Origin: Oscillospiraceae bacterium
GTDB lineage: Bacteria; Bacillota; Clostridia; Oscillospirales; Ruminococcaceae
Direction: 5' to 3'
Assembly (NCBI GenBank): GCA_029007035.1
Contig: JAQXHC010000015.1
Location: 18,400 to 82,399, forward strand
Length of the DNA stretch: 64,000 bases
Translations under genes and position numbers: made by a program
Notes under the pieces: generated by a model
Database searches by the model: none
Told to the model about the DNA's origin: nothing
What the model saw: only the letters and a program-made list of their open reading frames with translations
Part shown: positions 1 through 8,155 of the stretch, piece by piece
Layout of the letters: every line of letters starts with the position of its first letter
Numbering within the stretch: the first letter of the stretch is position 1

Positions 1-369
1 AATGTTATCGTACTTCCGCATCTTGGTGCTTCAACTCCCGAGAGCGAGGACAACTGTGCAGTTATGGCTGCAAAGGAACTTATCGATTACATCGAGAACG
101 GAAATATCCAGAACAGTGTAAATCTTCCCAATGCTTCAATGCAGGCTGTAGGCACAAAGATTTGTGTAATACATAAAAATGTCCCTGCTGTAATTGCAGC
201 AATGACATCTGTTGTAAGCAATGACGGACTCAACATTGAAAATATGGTAAACGCAAGCAAGAAAGACTATGCTTATACCATGATTGACGTAACAGGCGGC
301 TTCAAGGACACTGTTGCAGATGATATCAAGGCTATTGACGGCGTTATCAGAGTTCGTGTAATCAAGTAA
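1..369 (+). CDS. serA: D-3-phosphoglycerate dehydrogenase, C-terminal part (5' end outside window)
   Basis: The reading frame is open from base 1, so only the last 122 residues are present. It begins NVIVLPHLGAST-PESE, the conserved segment near the end of the NAD-binding domain of phosphoglycerate dehydrogenases that contains the catalytic His. From about residue 50 it continues into a C-terminal ACT domain (ICVIHKNVPAVIAAMTSVV), normally a serine-sensing module. The enzyme oxidises 3-phosphoglycerate in the first step of serine synthesis. A strong terminator follows at 433. Regulation by serine is inferred from the ACT domain only. Confidence 0.93.
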   Translation, partial: NVIVLPHLGASTPESEDNCAVMAAKELIDYIENGNIQNSVNLPNASMQAVGTKICVIHKNVPAVIAAMTSVVSNDGLNIENMVNASKKDYAYTMIDVTGGFKDTVADDIKAIDGVIRVRVIK

Positions 370-432
370 ATATTCCTTGAGAGAGAAAATTCACGTCTCC
401 GATTAAGGTGACGGGTGATAAAAAACATTATC

Positions 433-468
433 AAAGCCGCTTTTGATATAAATATCAAAAGCGGCTTT
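433..468 (+). terminator. Rho-independent terminator after serA
   Basis: Near-perfect 16-bp inverted repeat (AAAGCCGCTTTTGATA and its complement) with a 4-nt loop, followed by a T-rich stretch. It lies 60 bp after the serA stop, between serA and the convergent AEC transporter, and may work in both directions. Confidence 0.85.
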
Positions 469-556
469 GTGATTTATTTGTTGTTGTTGTGATATAAAAG
501 AAAATGTGCAAGCATATGTGCGATAAAGCATCAGCCGTTAATTCTGCGGTATTGCC

Positions 557-1522
557 TTAAATATATCCAAGCGATTTTAGTATAAACAGCCATGTAGTAA
601 GCGTAAATGCACTGAGAAGTGTGGTGAGCATTACGGTGCAGGCAGTGATCGTGCCGTTGTGACCAAAATTCTTGCTCATTACAAAGCAGCTTCCCGTGGT
701 CGCACTGCCGAGCATAACGAGTATAGCGATAAGCTTTTCTCCTCTGAATCCGAGCTTTACGGCAACCGGCAGGAAAATAACACAGAACAGTACAAGCTTG
801 ACTGCGGCAATCCACACAGCTGTAGGAAACTTTTCCTTAGCTTCGCCTCCCTTGACGGAGGCTCCGAGAGCAATAAGAGATAGTGGGGTGGCCATGTTTC
901 CGAGATAAGAAACGGATTTAGAGAGAATAACAGGCTGAGGAATGCTCAGTACCGACCAAATGATTCCGGCGAGAATTCCGAGAATAATGGGATTTGCGGC
1001 TATATTTTTTATCGTGTTCAGTATCAGTCCGGTTCGGCTTTTGCCTGAATTGTGGTTTTCCGGAGCAGTAATTGACAGAATAGCAACGGCGGCAATATTG
1101 TAAAGCGGCACAGTTGCTGCAATCATCAGCGCAGCCATAGTTGACTGACCATAAATATTTTTGACAAATGCAATCCCGAGAATTGCAGCACTGCTTCGGT
1201 AGCACGCCTGAATGATCTCGCCGCGTTCGGACTTGTCCTTATGAAAGACAGAAAATATAACTGCAATTGAAATAGAGATAAGCGTTGCGAAAAAACAGAA
1301 CAGCACGAATTTGGTGTCCCATACAGCTTTGAAATCGGCAGTAGAAAGATCCATGAAAAGCAGTGCCGGAAGCAGGGCTTTGAATACGAATTGATTCAGC
1401 TTTTTTGTGGTATGTTCGTCCAGCAGACCAATTATAATCATTAGCTTGCCGAAAACCATCATTAAAAATACCGGAATTGTGGCATTAAGACTGAAAGTCA
1501 GGTTGTTCAGAAAATGATTCAT
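557..1522 (-). CDS. AEC (auxin efflux carrier) family transporter
   Basis: About 321 residues, nearly all hydrophobic helices, with the bile/arsenite/auxin-carrier architecture (MMVFGKLMIIIGLLDEHTTKKLNQFVF near the N-terminus; GSATTGSCFVMSKNFGHNG near the C-terminus). Members export organic acids or similar anions; the substrate here cannot be told. I chose the ATG at 1522 because a GGGAG ribosome site lies 7 nt upstream; an upstream in-frame codon at 1555 lacks one. It is a single gene with its own promoter at 1561–1588. A second AEC transporter sits at 42.5 kb. Confidence 0.85.
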   Translation of the reverse strand: MNHFLNNLTFSLNATIPVFLMMVFGKLMIIIGLLDEHTTKKLNQFVFKALLPALLFMDLSTADFKAVWDTKFVLFCFFATLISISIAVIFSVFHKDKSERGEIIQACYRSSAAILGIAFVKNIYGQSTMAALMIAATVPLYNIAAVAILSITAPENHNSGKSRTGLILNTIKNIAANPIILGILAGIIWSVLSIPQPVILSKSVSYLGNMATPLSLIALGASVKGGEAKEKFPTAVWIAAVKLVLFCVIFLPVAVKLGFRGEKLIAILVMLGSATTGSCFVMSKNFGHNGTITACTVMLTTLLSAFTLTTWLFILKSLGYI

Positions 1523-1560
1523 AACAAAACTCCCGTTCGGATAAATATGTCTCAATAAAT

Positions 1561-1588
1561 ATTATATCACGGTTTTCGGGAATTTCAA
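1561..1588 (-). promoter_or_regulatory. Sigma-A type promoter for the AEC transporter
   Basis: On the minus strand, TTGAAA (1588–1583), 16-nt spacer, TATAAT (1566–1561), about 40 nt upstream of the start codon. Confidence 0.6.
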
Positions 1589-1626
1589 TAAGGCAGTTGA
1601 TTTATTGTCGTATCCGGGAAATTTTA

Positions 1627-1655
1627 TTGACTTTAAAATAATTATATGGTATAAT
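1627..1655 (+). promoter_or_regulatory. Sigma-A type promoter for the GH53 gene
   Basis: TTGACT (1627–1632), 17-nt spacer, TATAAT (1650–1655), about 57 nt upstream of the chosen GH53 start. Confidence 0.7.
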
Positions 1656-1712
1656 TATCCAATATAAAGATAACTTAAAATTAATTATTAATTAATGGAA
1701 TTGGTGAAAAAT

Positions 1713-3671
1713 ATGAAGCTTAAACGATTAACTGCGCTGCTTGCATCGGCAGTGCTTATGTCCGCGATTACAGGCATAATTGCTCCCGAACGCATTTCGG
1801 CTGAGAATAATTACGGCGCGGTTTATTTTAATGATTTCGATATGTCTGTCAACGGAGGAGAGCCGATTAAGGGAGTTGATGTTTCATCTGTTATAGCCGT
1901 GGAAAATGCAGGAGTGAAATTTTACGGCAGGGACGGCTCGGAACAGGACATTTTTAAAACTCTCTCTGAAAGCGGCGTGAATTATATACGTGTGCGTGTG
2001 TGGAACGCTCCTTATGACAGCAGCGGAAACAGCTACGGAGGCGGAAACAACGACGTTTATACCGCCGCTGAAATCGGCAGACGGGCTGCTGAATATAATA
2101 TGAAGCTTCTCGTCGATTTTCAGTATTCCGATTTCTGGTCGGATCCGGGCAAACAGAGAGTTCCCAAAGCATGGGAAGGCTATACCGCAGAAAGAAAAAA
2201 ACAGGCAATTTACGATTATACAAAAAGCAGTCTTAAAATAATCTCCGATGCCGGAGCGGACATCGGCATGGTTCAGGTCGGAAACGAAACAAACTGCCTG
2301 TTCTGCGGTGAAAGCGATATGTATGTGATCAGCAGTATGTTTTCAAGCGGCTGCAAGGCAGTCAGGGAGTTCGACAGTTCAGTGATGATTGCACTCCACT
2401 TTGCCAATCCTGCAACGGGCTATTTTGACTGGTATGCAAAGGTTCTCAGCGAGTGCAATGTCGATTACGATGTTTTTGCCGCTTCATATTATCCATATTG
2501 GCACGGTACAGCAGAGAACTTAACGTCCGTGCTGAAAGGGATCGCCGACACCTATAATAAATACGTAATGGTCGCGGAAACAGCATATCCTTACACCGAC
2601 GAGGACGGCGATACTTTCGGAAACGCAGTTTCATCGGGCTCGTCAAATGTCGACCTCAGATATGATATTTCCGTGGAGGGGCAGGCGGCATGTCTTACCG
2701 ACGTTTTCCGTGCGGTTGCAAATGTAGGTCCTAAGGGAATCGGTGTTTTCTACTGGGAGCCTGCATGGCTCGGGAAATACGGCATATCATGGAATGAACA
2801 GAGCGAGCTATGGAAGAAATACGGCTCGGGCTGGGCAACGGAATACGCTTCAGAATTCGACCCCGAGGTTACGGATGCAGGCGGTTCTTCATACGACAAT
2901 CAGGCGCTTTTCGACTTTACGGGAAAGCCTCTCGAATCTCTTGAAGTTTTCGGAAATATTTATCCCATAAGGAAAAATCCCCCTGCCGTAATTGCAGAGG
3001 GCTCTTACAGAATAAGGAATCTCAGCAGCGGACTTTATCTTACTGTTTCGGGCGCAAGTGCTGAATCAGGCGCAAATGTATTTCAGTATGAAGCTGACGG
3101 TGCAGCGGATTACAATACATGGCATTTCGTAAAATCGAAAAACGGCTATTATGAAATTTATTCAGATATTGACGGCGGAAACAGGCTCCTGCTTGACCTT
3201 GACATGGGAAAACCCGATAACAGAACAAATATCGGTGTTTACACCAACACTGAAAGCGACGCACAGAAGTTCAAGCTTGTGGCAAATGATGACGGAAGCT
3301 ATTATATTCTGACAAAAGCATCGGGAGACAGAAGTGCGGTTGAAATTGCAGATGCGTCGGGAAGCAGAGGCGGCAATGCTCAGCAGTTTGAGATTAGCGG
3401 TCATGATTGTCAGAAGTGGGTTCTCGAACCTGTTGAAGCATTCAGCATGACAGGTGATCTGAACGGAGATAATTCAGTGGACGTACTTGATTTGATTCTG
3501 CTCAGACGGAGTATAGTTGAAAATTCTTCTGATATCGAGTGTGATATGGACGGTAACGGGGTTGTTTCCGCAGACGATCTGAATGTGATGCAGAATTATC
3601 TGCTTGGTCGGGGAGATATTGATTTTAAAACACACGGAACTCCGAAAAATACGATTTTTCCGGAGCGTTAA
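1713..3671 (+). CDS. Secreted GH53 endo-beta-1,4-galactanase with ricin-type CBM and dockerin
   Basis: Predicted to cut beta-1,4-galactan side chains of pectin. From the ATG at 1713, residues 1–31 are a signal peptide. About 50–425 is a GH53 barrel, with acid/base Glu192 in VGNETN and nucleophile Glu289 in VAETAYP. About 435–575 is a ricin-B-like (CBM13-type) beta-trefoil, and about 585–640 is a type I dockerin with two loops (GDLNGDNSVDVLDL and DMDGNGVVSADDL). An earlier ATG at 1695 has no ribosome site; GGTG precedes 1713. The dockerin implies incorporation into a cellulosome such as the one encoded at 58–64 kb. It is monocistronic, and the next gene is convergent. Confidence 0.92.
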   Translation: MKLKRLTALLASAVLMSAITGIIAPERISAENNYGAVYFNDFDMSVNGGEPIKGVDVSSVIAVENAGVKFYGRDGSEQDIFKTLSESGVNYIRVRVWNAPYDSSGNSYGGGNNDVYTAAEIGRRAAEYNMKLLVDFQYSDFWSDPGKQRVPKAWEGYTAERKKQAIYDYTKSSLKIISDAGADIGMVQVGNETNCLFCGESDMYVISSMFSSGCKAVREFDSSVMIALHFANPATGYFDWYAKVLSECNVDYDVFAASYYPYWHGTAENLTSVLKGIADTYNKYVMVAETAYPYTDEDGDTFGNAVSSGSSNVDLRYDISVEGQAACLTDVFRAVANVGPKGIGVFYWEPAWLGKYGISWNEQSELWKKYGSGWATEYASEFDPEVTDAGGSSYDNQALFDFTGKPLESLEVFGNIYPIRKNPPAVIAEGSYRIRNLSSGLYLTVSGASAESGANVFQYEADGAADYNTWHFVKSKNGYYEIYSDIDGGNRLLLDLDMGKPDNRTNIGVYTNTESDAQKFKLVANDDGSYYILTKASGDRSAVEIADASGSRGGNAQQFEISGHDCQKWVLEPVEAFSMTGDLNGDNSVDVLDLILLRRSIVENSSDIECDMDGNGVVSADDLNVMQNYLLGRGDIDFKTHGTPKNTIFPER

Positions 3672-3675
3672 CAGC

Positions 3676-4173
3676 TTATGAGCCGCGTTTTTCCGCGATG
3701 TGAGCGATGATTCCGAGAATGATAAACGATGCTGTAATTCCGGTCAATGCTCCTGCTGTATCAAGGAGCATATCCCTGATCATACAGGCTCGTCCGGGAA
3801 CAAAATACTGATGAATTTCATCGGAAACCGCGTAGAGAAAGCAAAAAAATAACGAGCCGGCGCTGCCTGCCGAAAGGAGCTTCCTTTGTCCTGCTGTGAG
3901 TGAAACGCAGAATCCAAGAGACGCGTAAATTGTGAAATGTGCGGTTTTTCTGACGATGTGGCTGAGCAAACCGAGAATTTCCGACTGTCTGTCAGCTGAA
4001 AACGAGCTATAATCCGGATAAAAAATTTTTATTGCAATATCAGTGAAAAAGCCGCTCGTATCGGAGGAGCTGTCGGCATCCTCACAGGAAAAAAGAAATA
4101 TCAGAACCATAACGGCAATGCTTAAAATTGCGGAAATAATCCGTGAAACGGAGATTTGTCGGGTGTCCTTCAT
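3676..4173 (-). CDS. VanZ-like membrane protein
   Basis: 165 residues with about four hydrophobic helices and the VanZ-family signatures KTAHFTIYASLG and DEIHQYFVPGR. VanZ relatives are small integral membrane proteins; one gives low-level teicoplanin resistance, but most have no known role. The start at 4173 is supported by AAAGGAT 7 nt upstream. It is divergent from the DUF1292 gene and its stop lies 4 bp from the end of the GH53 gene. There are no other glycopeptide-resistance genes nearby, so a resistance function is not supported. Confidence 0.8.
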   Translation of the reverse strand: MKDTRQISVSRIISAILSIAVMVLIFLFSCEDADSSSDTSGFFTDIAIKIFYPDYSSFSADRQSEILGLLSHIVRKTAHFTIYASLGFCVSLTAGQRKLLSAGSAGSLFFCFLYAVSDEIHQYFVPGRACMIRDMLLDTAGALTGITASFIILGIIAHIAEKRGS

Positions 4174-4192
4174 TAAAAATATCCTTTCGGTG

Positions 4193-4221
4193 TTGATTTT
4201 ATCGGAGAAGTGTGGTATAAT
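4193..4221 (+). promoter_or_regulatory. Sigma-A type promoter for the DUF1292 gene
   Basis: TTGATT (4193–4198), 17-nt spacer, TATAAT (4216–4221), 55 nt upstream of the start. Confidence 0.65.
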
Positions 4222-4275
4222 CAAAGTACGGCGGTAAAGTTTATGCCGCAAAAAGCGAAAACGGAGGCAGATTCA

Positions 4276-4542
4276 ATGGAAGAAAATGAGAATATAGTTG
4301 AGCTTACCGCCGAGGACGGAAGTGTTATAAAGCTTGAATTCCTCGACCTTATCGAATATTGCGGCGGAGAATATGCAGTGTTTATCGAAACCGAAGCCGA
4401 TTCGGACGAGGTGATAATTTTACTTGCCGAAAACCTCGGCGCGGAGGACGAGCAGTTCTCGCGGGTGGAGGACGAAAATGTTGTCTCCGCAGTGTTTGAA
4501 CTTTTTCGGGAACGAAATTCCGATATCTTTGATTTTGAATAA
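4276..4542 (+). CDS. DUF1292 family protein
   Basis: 88 acidic residues. The pattern (E-N-I-V-E-L-T-A-E-D-G-S, FLDLIEYCGGEYAVF, DEVIILLAE) matches the small DUF1292 (YrzB-like) proteins common in Firmicutes, whose role is unknown. The start at 4276 has GGAGG 8 nt upstream. In many Clostridia this family sits next to ruvX/yrrK, but not here. It is monocistronic between a promoter and a terminator. Confidence 0.75.
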   Translation: MEENENIVELTAEDGSVIKLEFLDLIEYCGGEYAVFIETEADSDEVIILLAENLGAEDEQFSRVEDENVVSAVFELFRERNSDIFDFE

Positions 4543-4549
4543 GTATTTT

Positions 4550-4578
4550 AACCGCTTCGTTACTGTTATGAAGCGGTT
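4550..4578. terminator. Bidirectional terminator between DUF1292 and alkD-like genes
   Basis: AACCGCTTC and GAAGCGGTT flank an 11-nt loop. A T-rich tract follows on the plus strand. On the minus strand it starts directly at the stop codon of the AlkD-like gene. Confidence 0.75.
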
Positions 4579-5270
4579 TATTTTATGCGGAATTTTCGCA
4601 GATGCTCCTTATGCTCCCTGGGTACGCGGAAGCTTTCACGCGCCTTTCTGATGGTACGGTTGTGGGTTTCGGCGTCAAGGCGATAATTTTCAATGTACGG
4701 CAGAACATCATCATACCGGAGCGTCAGCGCCGTTGCAAAATACCATGCAGCCGCCATGCTGATATAGTAATCGTCCTTTGGCAGGCTCAGCACAAGCTCG
4801 GGGTATTCATTGCTGAAATTATCTCCGAGAAAATGGCGCATCAGCATAACAATCCCGAAACGGACGGTATAAACGTGATCTGATGCAGTCCAAAGGCGGA
4901 TTTTCTCAATCAGTTTATCGGGATTTTTGCCGAAAACCTTTGGCGAAATCATGTCGCAGGTTGCCCAGTTATCTATATAAGGAAGAAAAAGTTCAATTTC
5001 TGCGGCGCATTTTTCAAAATCCCGGAGCTGTTCAATTATAAAGCCATGAAGATTGTTTTCGTCGTAGTATTTGTGTGGAAGATCGTTAAGAAATTGCTGT
5101 ATATCAGGATTTTTGAACAGTTCCCTTGCAAACTTTCTGAGTTCGGGAGTACGTACTCCGATTATTCGTTCGGGGTGTACAGTGGGTATAAGCTTCGTAT
5201 GGAAGCTGCGGTAATTATCGTCTGCAAGCTCGAAAAGCCGTGTGCGGATTTCTGAGGATATAGCATTCAT
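4578..5270 (-). CDS. AlkD-type DNA alkylation repair protein (HEAT-like glycosylase family)
   Basis: 230 residues matching the DNA alkylation repair family (PF08713) that removes bulky or cationic alkyl bases: VRTPELRKFARELF, the helical DNWATCDMISPKVFG segment and WYFATALTLRYDDVLPYIE. The DNWATCD segment carries the Trp and Asp conserved near the AlkD active site. The ATG at 5270 has GGAGG upstream, lying inside the end of the J-like gene, so the two genes are effectively coupled. It is the last gene of an hscC–J-like–alkD operon. That pairing with a chaperone is unusual, and a functional link is only inferred. Confidence 0.85.
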   Translation of the reverse strand: MNAISSEIRTRLFELADDNYRSFHTKLIPTVHPERIIGVRTPELRKFARELFKNPDIQQFLNDLPHKYYDENNLHGFIIEQLRDFEKCAAEIELFLPYIDNWATCDMISPKVFGKNPDKLIEKIRLWTASDHVYTVRFGIVMLMRHFLGDNFSNEYPELVLSLPKDDYYISMAAAWYFATALTLRYDDVLPYIENYRLDAETHNRTIRKARESFRVPREHKEHLRKFRIK

Positions 5271-5271
5271 G

Positions 5272-6177
5272 TTAAAGCCTCCAAATTGAAAAAGTCGGTG
5301 TTAAGGTGAAAAAACGTTCCGGGAGTATAATCGAATTGAGAAGCTGTTCAACTGAAGCTTCAAAAAAATTTATGCCCAAAAAATACGTGATTAGAAGAAC
5401 GGCAAAAATCACAATTAAGACAGTCAGCAGAATCTCCTTTGCTGTAAGGTTTTTGACACGCCGTTTTCCGCTTATATCGACGATATATCGGTCACTTCCC
5501 GAATAGAGTCCGACTCCGGACAGCATCTTTGCTTTTGCCTCTCCGCCAAAGCCTGAAGCTATTTTTTTTGCAGCTGCTTCGGAAAAAAGCATTCCGTAGA
5601 ACAGCTTTTCCGATTCTGTGCGGAATCCTGTGTCCTCGATTACTTTTTTTGGACAGTCAGCGAAAAAACTATTCCAGACCGCCGCACTGTTTCGCAAATC
5701 GGGATCCGCGGCGAGCTTTTTAAGACGGCTGAAAAATACCGAAACCATTTCCTCATTTGTCAAAGGCCGGCTATTATCAATTGATGTTTTTTCGTCGTTT
5801 ACAGCCGAAAAATCAAAATGTTCCGACGGACGTACTGAAGCAGTTTTTCTGGTCTGCGGCTTATTATCCGGCAAATCCACGTGTTTCAGTTCGGGGGCAG
5901 AGCAATCTTTATCTGCATCGTCTGAGTCAGTCCATGTCGGCTCAAAAACATCAAATACTGTTTGTCGTCTGATGACCTTAAAATCTACGCTGACATCGCC
6001 GTCACCGCGGTTATGAACGGTTTTGGCAAAGCGGCAGGCAGCTTTATATGCAGAATGGATTTTCTTGAATTCTTCCGGGTGCTCTTCGGGGTTGAATGCC
6101 TTTGCTTTTTCAGCGTAGGCGGACTTGATTTTCGATATATCATTGGTCGGCTCAATGCCGAGAATTTCCCAGAACAT
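5272..6177 (-). CDS. J-like membrane protein partnered with HscC-type Hsp70
   Basis: About 301 residues. The N-terminal 60 resemble a J-domain (FWEILGIEPTNDISKIKSAYAEKAKAF, then FKKIHSAYKAACRF), but the usual His-Pro-Asp is replaced by Asn-Pro-Glu, so Hsp70 stimulation is uncertain. The middle is polar and charged. One hydrophobic helix (LTVLIVIFAVLLITYFLG) lies near the C-terminus, giving a likely cytoplasmic J-like head anchored in the membrane, the layout of E. coli DjlB/DjlC. The ATG at 6177 overlaps the stop of the Hsp70 gene (TGATG); a GTG one codon upstream is also possible. Translational coupling supports a chaperone pair. Confidence 0.75.
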   Translation of the reverse strand: MFWEILGIEPTNDISKIKSAYAEKAKAFNPEEHPEEFKKIHSAYKAACRFAKTVHNRGDGDVSVDFKVIRRQTVFDVFEPTWTDSDDADKDCSAPELKHVDLPDNKPQTRKTASVRPSEHFDFSAVNDEKTSIDNSRPLTNEEMVSVFFSRLKKLAADPDLRNSAAVWNSFFADCPKKVIEDTGFRTESEKLFYGMLFSEAAAKKIASGFGGEAKAKMLSGVGLYSGSDRYIVDISGKRRVKNLTAKEILLTVLIVIFAVLLITYFLGINFFEASVEQLLNSIILPERFFTLTPTFSIWRL

Positions 6178-7865
6178 CACAGCTCACCCATATTGTCGAA
6201 CCGGTCGAGGAGCGCGCTGAGAGCTGAATATGTTCTGCGGATCTCATGACCCGAACCGAGCTTCAGAGCCGCTCTGAACAGATTCAGATGGTGCTGGATC
6301 ATTTCACGCTCAATTGACAGTGCCTCCTCAAAGGCACGCTCTGCACGGGCGATAAGAAACCGGTTCTGCTCTTTTTCGGCAGGCAGGATTCTCAGACTCT
6401 CCATATGTCTGCGGCATTTATCCGCTTCTTCACCGCTGAGAGTTCCGCGGTTTCCGCTGAACAGTTTAGTAGAGGTTTTTCCGTCGCCTGTTGTAATGAC
6501 ATCGACCATGAGAATTCCGTTTACATCATAGGTCATTCGCACCCTGCAAATCGGTGTGTGTTTCTTTGCGGGAGGACAGTCAACTTCCAATTCGCCGAGG
6601 AAAAGATTCTTTTTCGGAAGAATGCTTTCTCCCTGATAGATGTCGATTTTCACCTTTGACTGACCGTCGCGGATCGCGGAAAATGTCTGTTCACGGCTTG
6701 CGGGAAGAGCCGTATTCCGTTCAATAATAAAGCTCATCACAAGTTCGCCGGAAGTCTCGTCAAGTGTAGATGTTCCAAGGGAAAACGGACATATGTCGGT
6801 AAGAATTACGTCTTTAAGCTCCTCGTTACGGCTTTTTATGCCTGCGAAAATTCCTGCTCCGACTGCAACGGCTGTTTCGGGATTGATGTCGGTGCATGGG
6901 GATTTTCCTGTGATTTTTTCGATGAATGCCTGAACAGTCGGCATTTTGCACGAGCCTCCAACGAGGATTATATCGTCAATTTCACTCATAGAGCATCGGC
7001 TGTCACGGAGAACTTTTTTGATCGGTGCGGAAATTCTTCCGAAAATATCCGATGAAATTTCAATAAGCTTATTGTTGTCAAGCGTCATGCTGTATTGTTT
7101 TCCGTCGATGTTAGCTGCCATAATGGTCATAGGGAGCTCGGAGAGTGTCCGCTTGCAGCTTTCGGCTGTCTTGTATATTACTGCGCGGCTGTCGGGGGAA
7201 AGAGCGTTATAGTCAATTTCGTTTACAGTGCAGAAATAATGAGCTATAGCTTCATTGAAGTCTTTTCCTCCGAGGTGATTGTCACCTGCGACGGCAAGAA
7301 TCTCGATAATGCTGTCGAATGCGTCAACCACCGAAACGTCAAGTGTACCTCCTCCGAAATCGACGATCAGATATGTACCAGCACGAAAATCATGGGCGGC
7401 AAGATATGCAAGAGCTGCGGCAGAGGGTTCGTTTACGAGTCTCTCGGCTTTTAGACCGGCAAGTTCAGCGGCGAGCTTTGTCGCGCTTCGGGCATTGTCG
7501 TCAAAGTACGCAGGTACGCTGATTACAGCTTCATCCACAGACTCGCCGAGATATTTTTCTGCATCTGATTTTATCTTTTTAAGCACCAGTGAAGAAAGCT
7601 CCTCGGGGGTGAAGCTTTTTCCTCCGAGGGTAATTTCCCGCCGCTGACCGATATAGCGCTTGAACTCCGAAGCCGAGCGGCCGGGGTGAGAGATAAGCCG
7701 TTCTACTGCTATTCTGCCGACGAGCACATCTTCGTCATCGTCGATGCTTACAGCCGAGGGAGTAAATGCGTCACCGATTGAATTTCTGATAAGCTCGGTT
7801 TTTCCGTTCCTGCGGCAGGCGGCAAGGCTGTTGGTTGTACCTAAATCTATCCCGATTATTGCCAT
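6177..7865 (-). CDS. hscC: HscC-type Hsp70 chaperone
   Basis: 562 residues, shorter than DnaK (about 610–640) and close to HscC. The ATPase domain shows GIDLGTTNSLAA (phosphate 1), VNEPSAAALAYLA, VDFGGGTLDVSVV (phosphate 2) and ILVGGSCKMPTVQ (adenosine). A beta-sandwich substrate domain (about 360–480) and a short helical lid follow. HscC members are specialised Hsp70s that work with dedicated J proteins, here the coupled downstream gene. Start ATG 7865 with AAGGAG 7 nt upstream and its own promoter. No grpE or dnaJ is nearby, so this is not the main dnaK. Confidence 0.9.
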   Translation of the reverse strand: MAIIGIDLGTTNSLAACRRNGKTELIRNSIGDAFTPSAVSIDDDEDVLVGRIAVERLISHPGRSASEFKRYIGQRREITLGGKSFTPEELSSLVLKKIKSDAEKYLGESVDEAVISVPAYFDDNARSATKLAAELAGLKAERLVNEPSAAALAYLAAHDFRAGTYLIVDFGGGTLDVSVVDAFDSIIEILAVAGDNHLGGKDFNEAIAHYFCTVNEIDYNALSPDSRAVIYKTAESCKRTLSELPMTIMAANIDGKQYSMTLDNNKLIEISSDIFGRISAPIKKVLRDSRCSMSEIDDIILVGGSCKMPTVQAFIEKITGKSPCTDINPETAVAVGAGIFAGIKSRNEELKDVILTDICPFSLGTSTLDETSGELVMSFIIERNTALPASREQTFSAIRDGQSKVKIDIYQGESILPKKNLFLGELEVDCPPAKKHTPICRVRMTYDVNGILMVDVITTGDGKTSTKLFSGNRGTLSGEEADKCRRHMESLRILPAEKEQNRFLIARAERAFEEALSIEREMIQHHLNLFRAALKLGSGHEIRRTYSALSALLDRFDNMGEL

Positions 7866-7894
7866 GACAATTCTCCTTTTTACAGTGTAAAAAT

Positions 7895-7923
7895 ATTATA
7901 TCATTTTAACCGTTGGGTGTCAA
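7895..7923 (-). promoter_or_regulatory. Sigma-A promoter for the hscC operon
   Basis: Consensus on the minus strand: TTGACA (7923–7918), 17-nt spacer, TATAAT (7900–7895), 30 nt before the start. No CIRCE-type repeat is seen nearby. Confidence 0.8.
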
Positions 7924-7930
7924 CTGTGTA

Positions 7931-8092
7931 AGGACCTGTCTTCACAGGCAAATGCGTACGTATTTTCGGCAGATTTTGCCGCAGACTGCGTAAAAAATCC
8001 TTGCCGTGTGACAGTACGCCTGCGGATTATCGTCTTGTCTGCAACAAAATTATGCCCGAAAATCCACACACATTTCCTATGAGGACAGGTTC
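7931..8092. repeat. MITE-like palindromic repeat, family A (copy 1)
   Basis: The ends are imperfect inverted repeats: AGGACCTGTCTTCACAGG at the left, and the complement of the right end reads AGAACCTGTCCTCATAGG. Similarity continues inward (ATGCGT/ATGTGT, ATTTTCGG). The roughly 160-bp element has no coding capacity and sits between two divergent promoters. A shorter relative with the same termini lies at 25101–25187. No target duplication is evident. Confidence 0.6.
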
Positions 8093-8103
8093 TAAATTTT
8101 TGC

Positions 8104-8132
8104 TTTACAACAGCGGTGATATGTGTTATAAT
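8104..8132 (+). promoter_or_regulatory. Sigma-A type promoter for the five-gene rsmA operon
   Basis: TTTACA (8104–8109), 17-nt spacer, TATAAT (8127–8132), immediately after the family A repeat. Confidence 0.65.
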
Positions 8133-8155
8133 TTTACATGAAAGGCGGTGAGTGC

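Noticed and set aside
3676..4173. Teicoplanin resistance by the VanZ-like protein
   Set aside because: No vanHAX or regulator genes nearby, and VanZ-like proteins are widespread without a resistance role.
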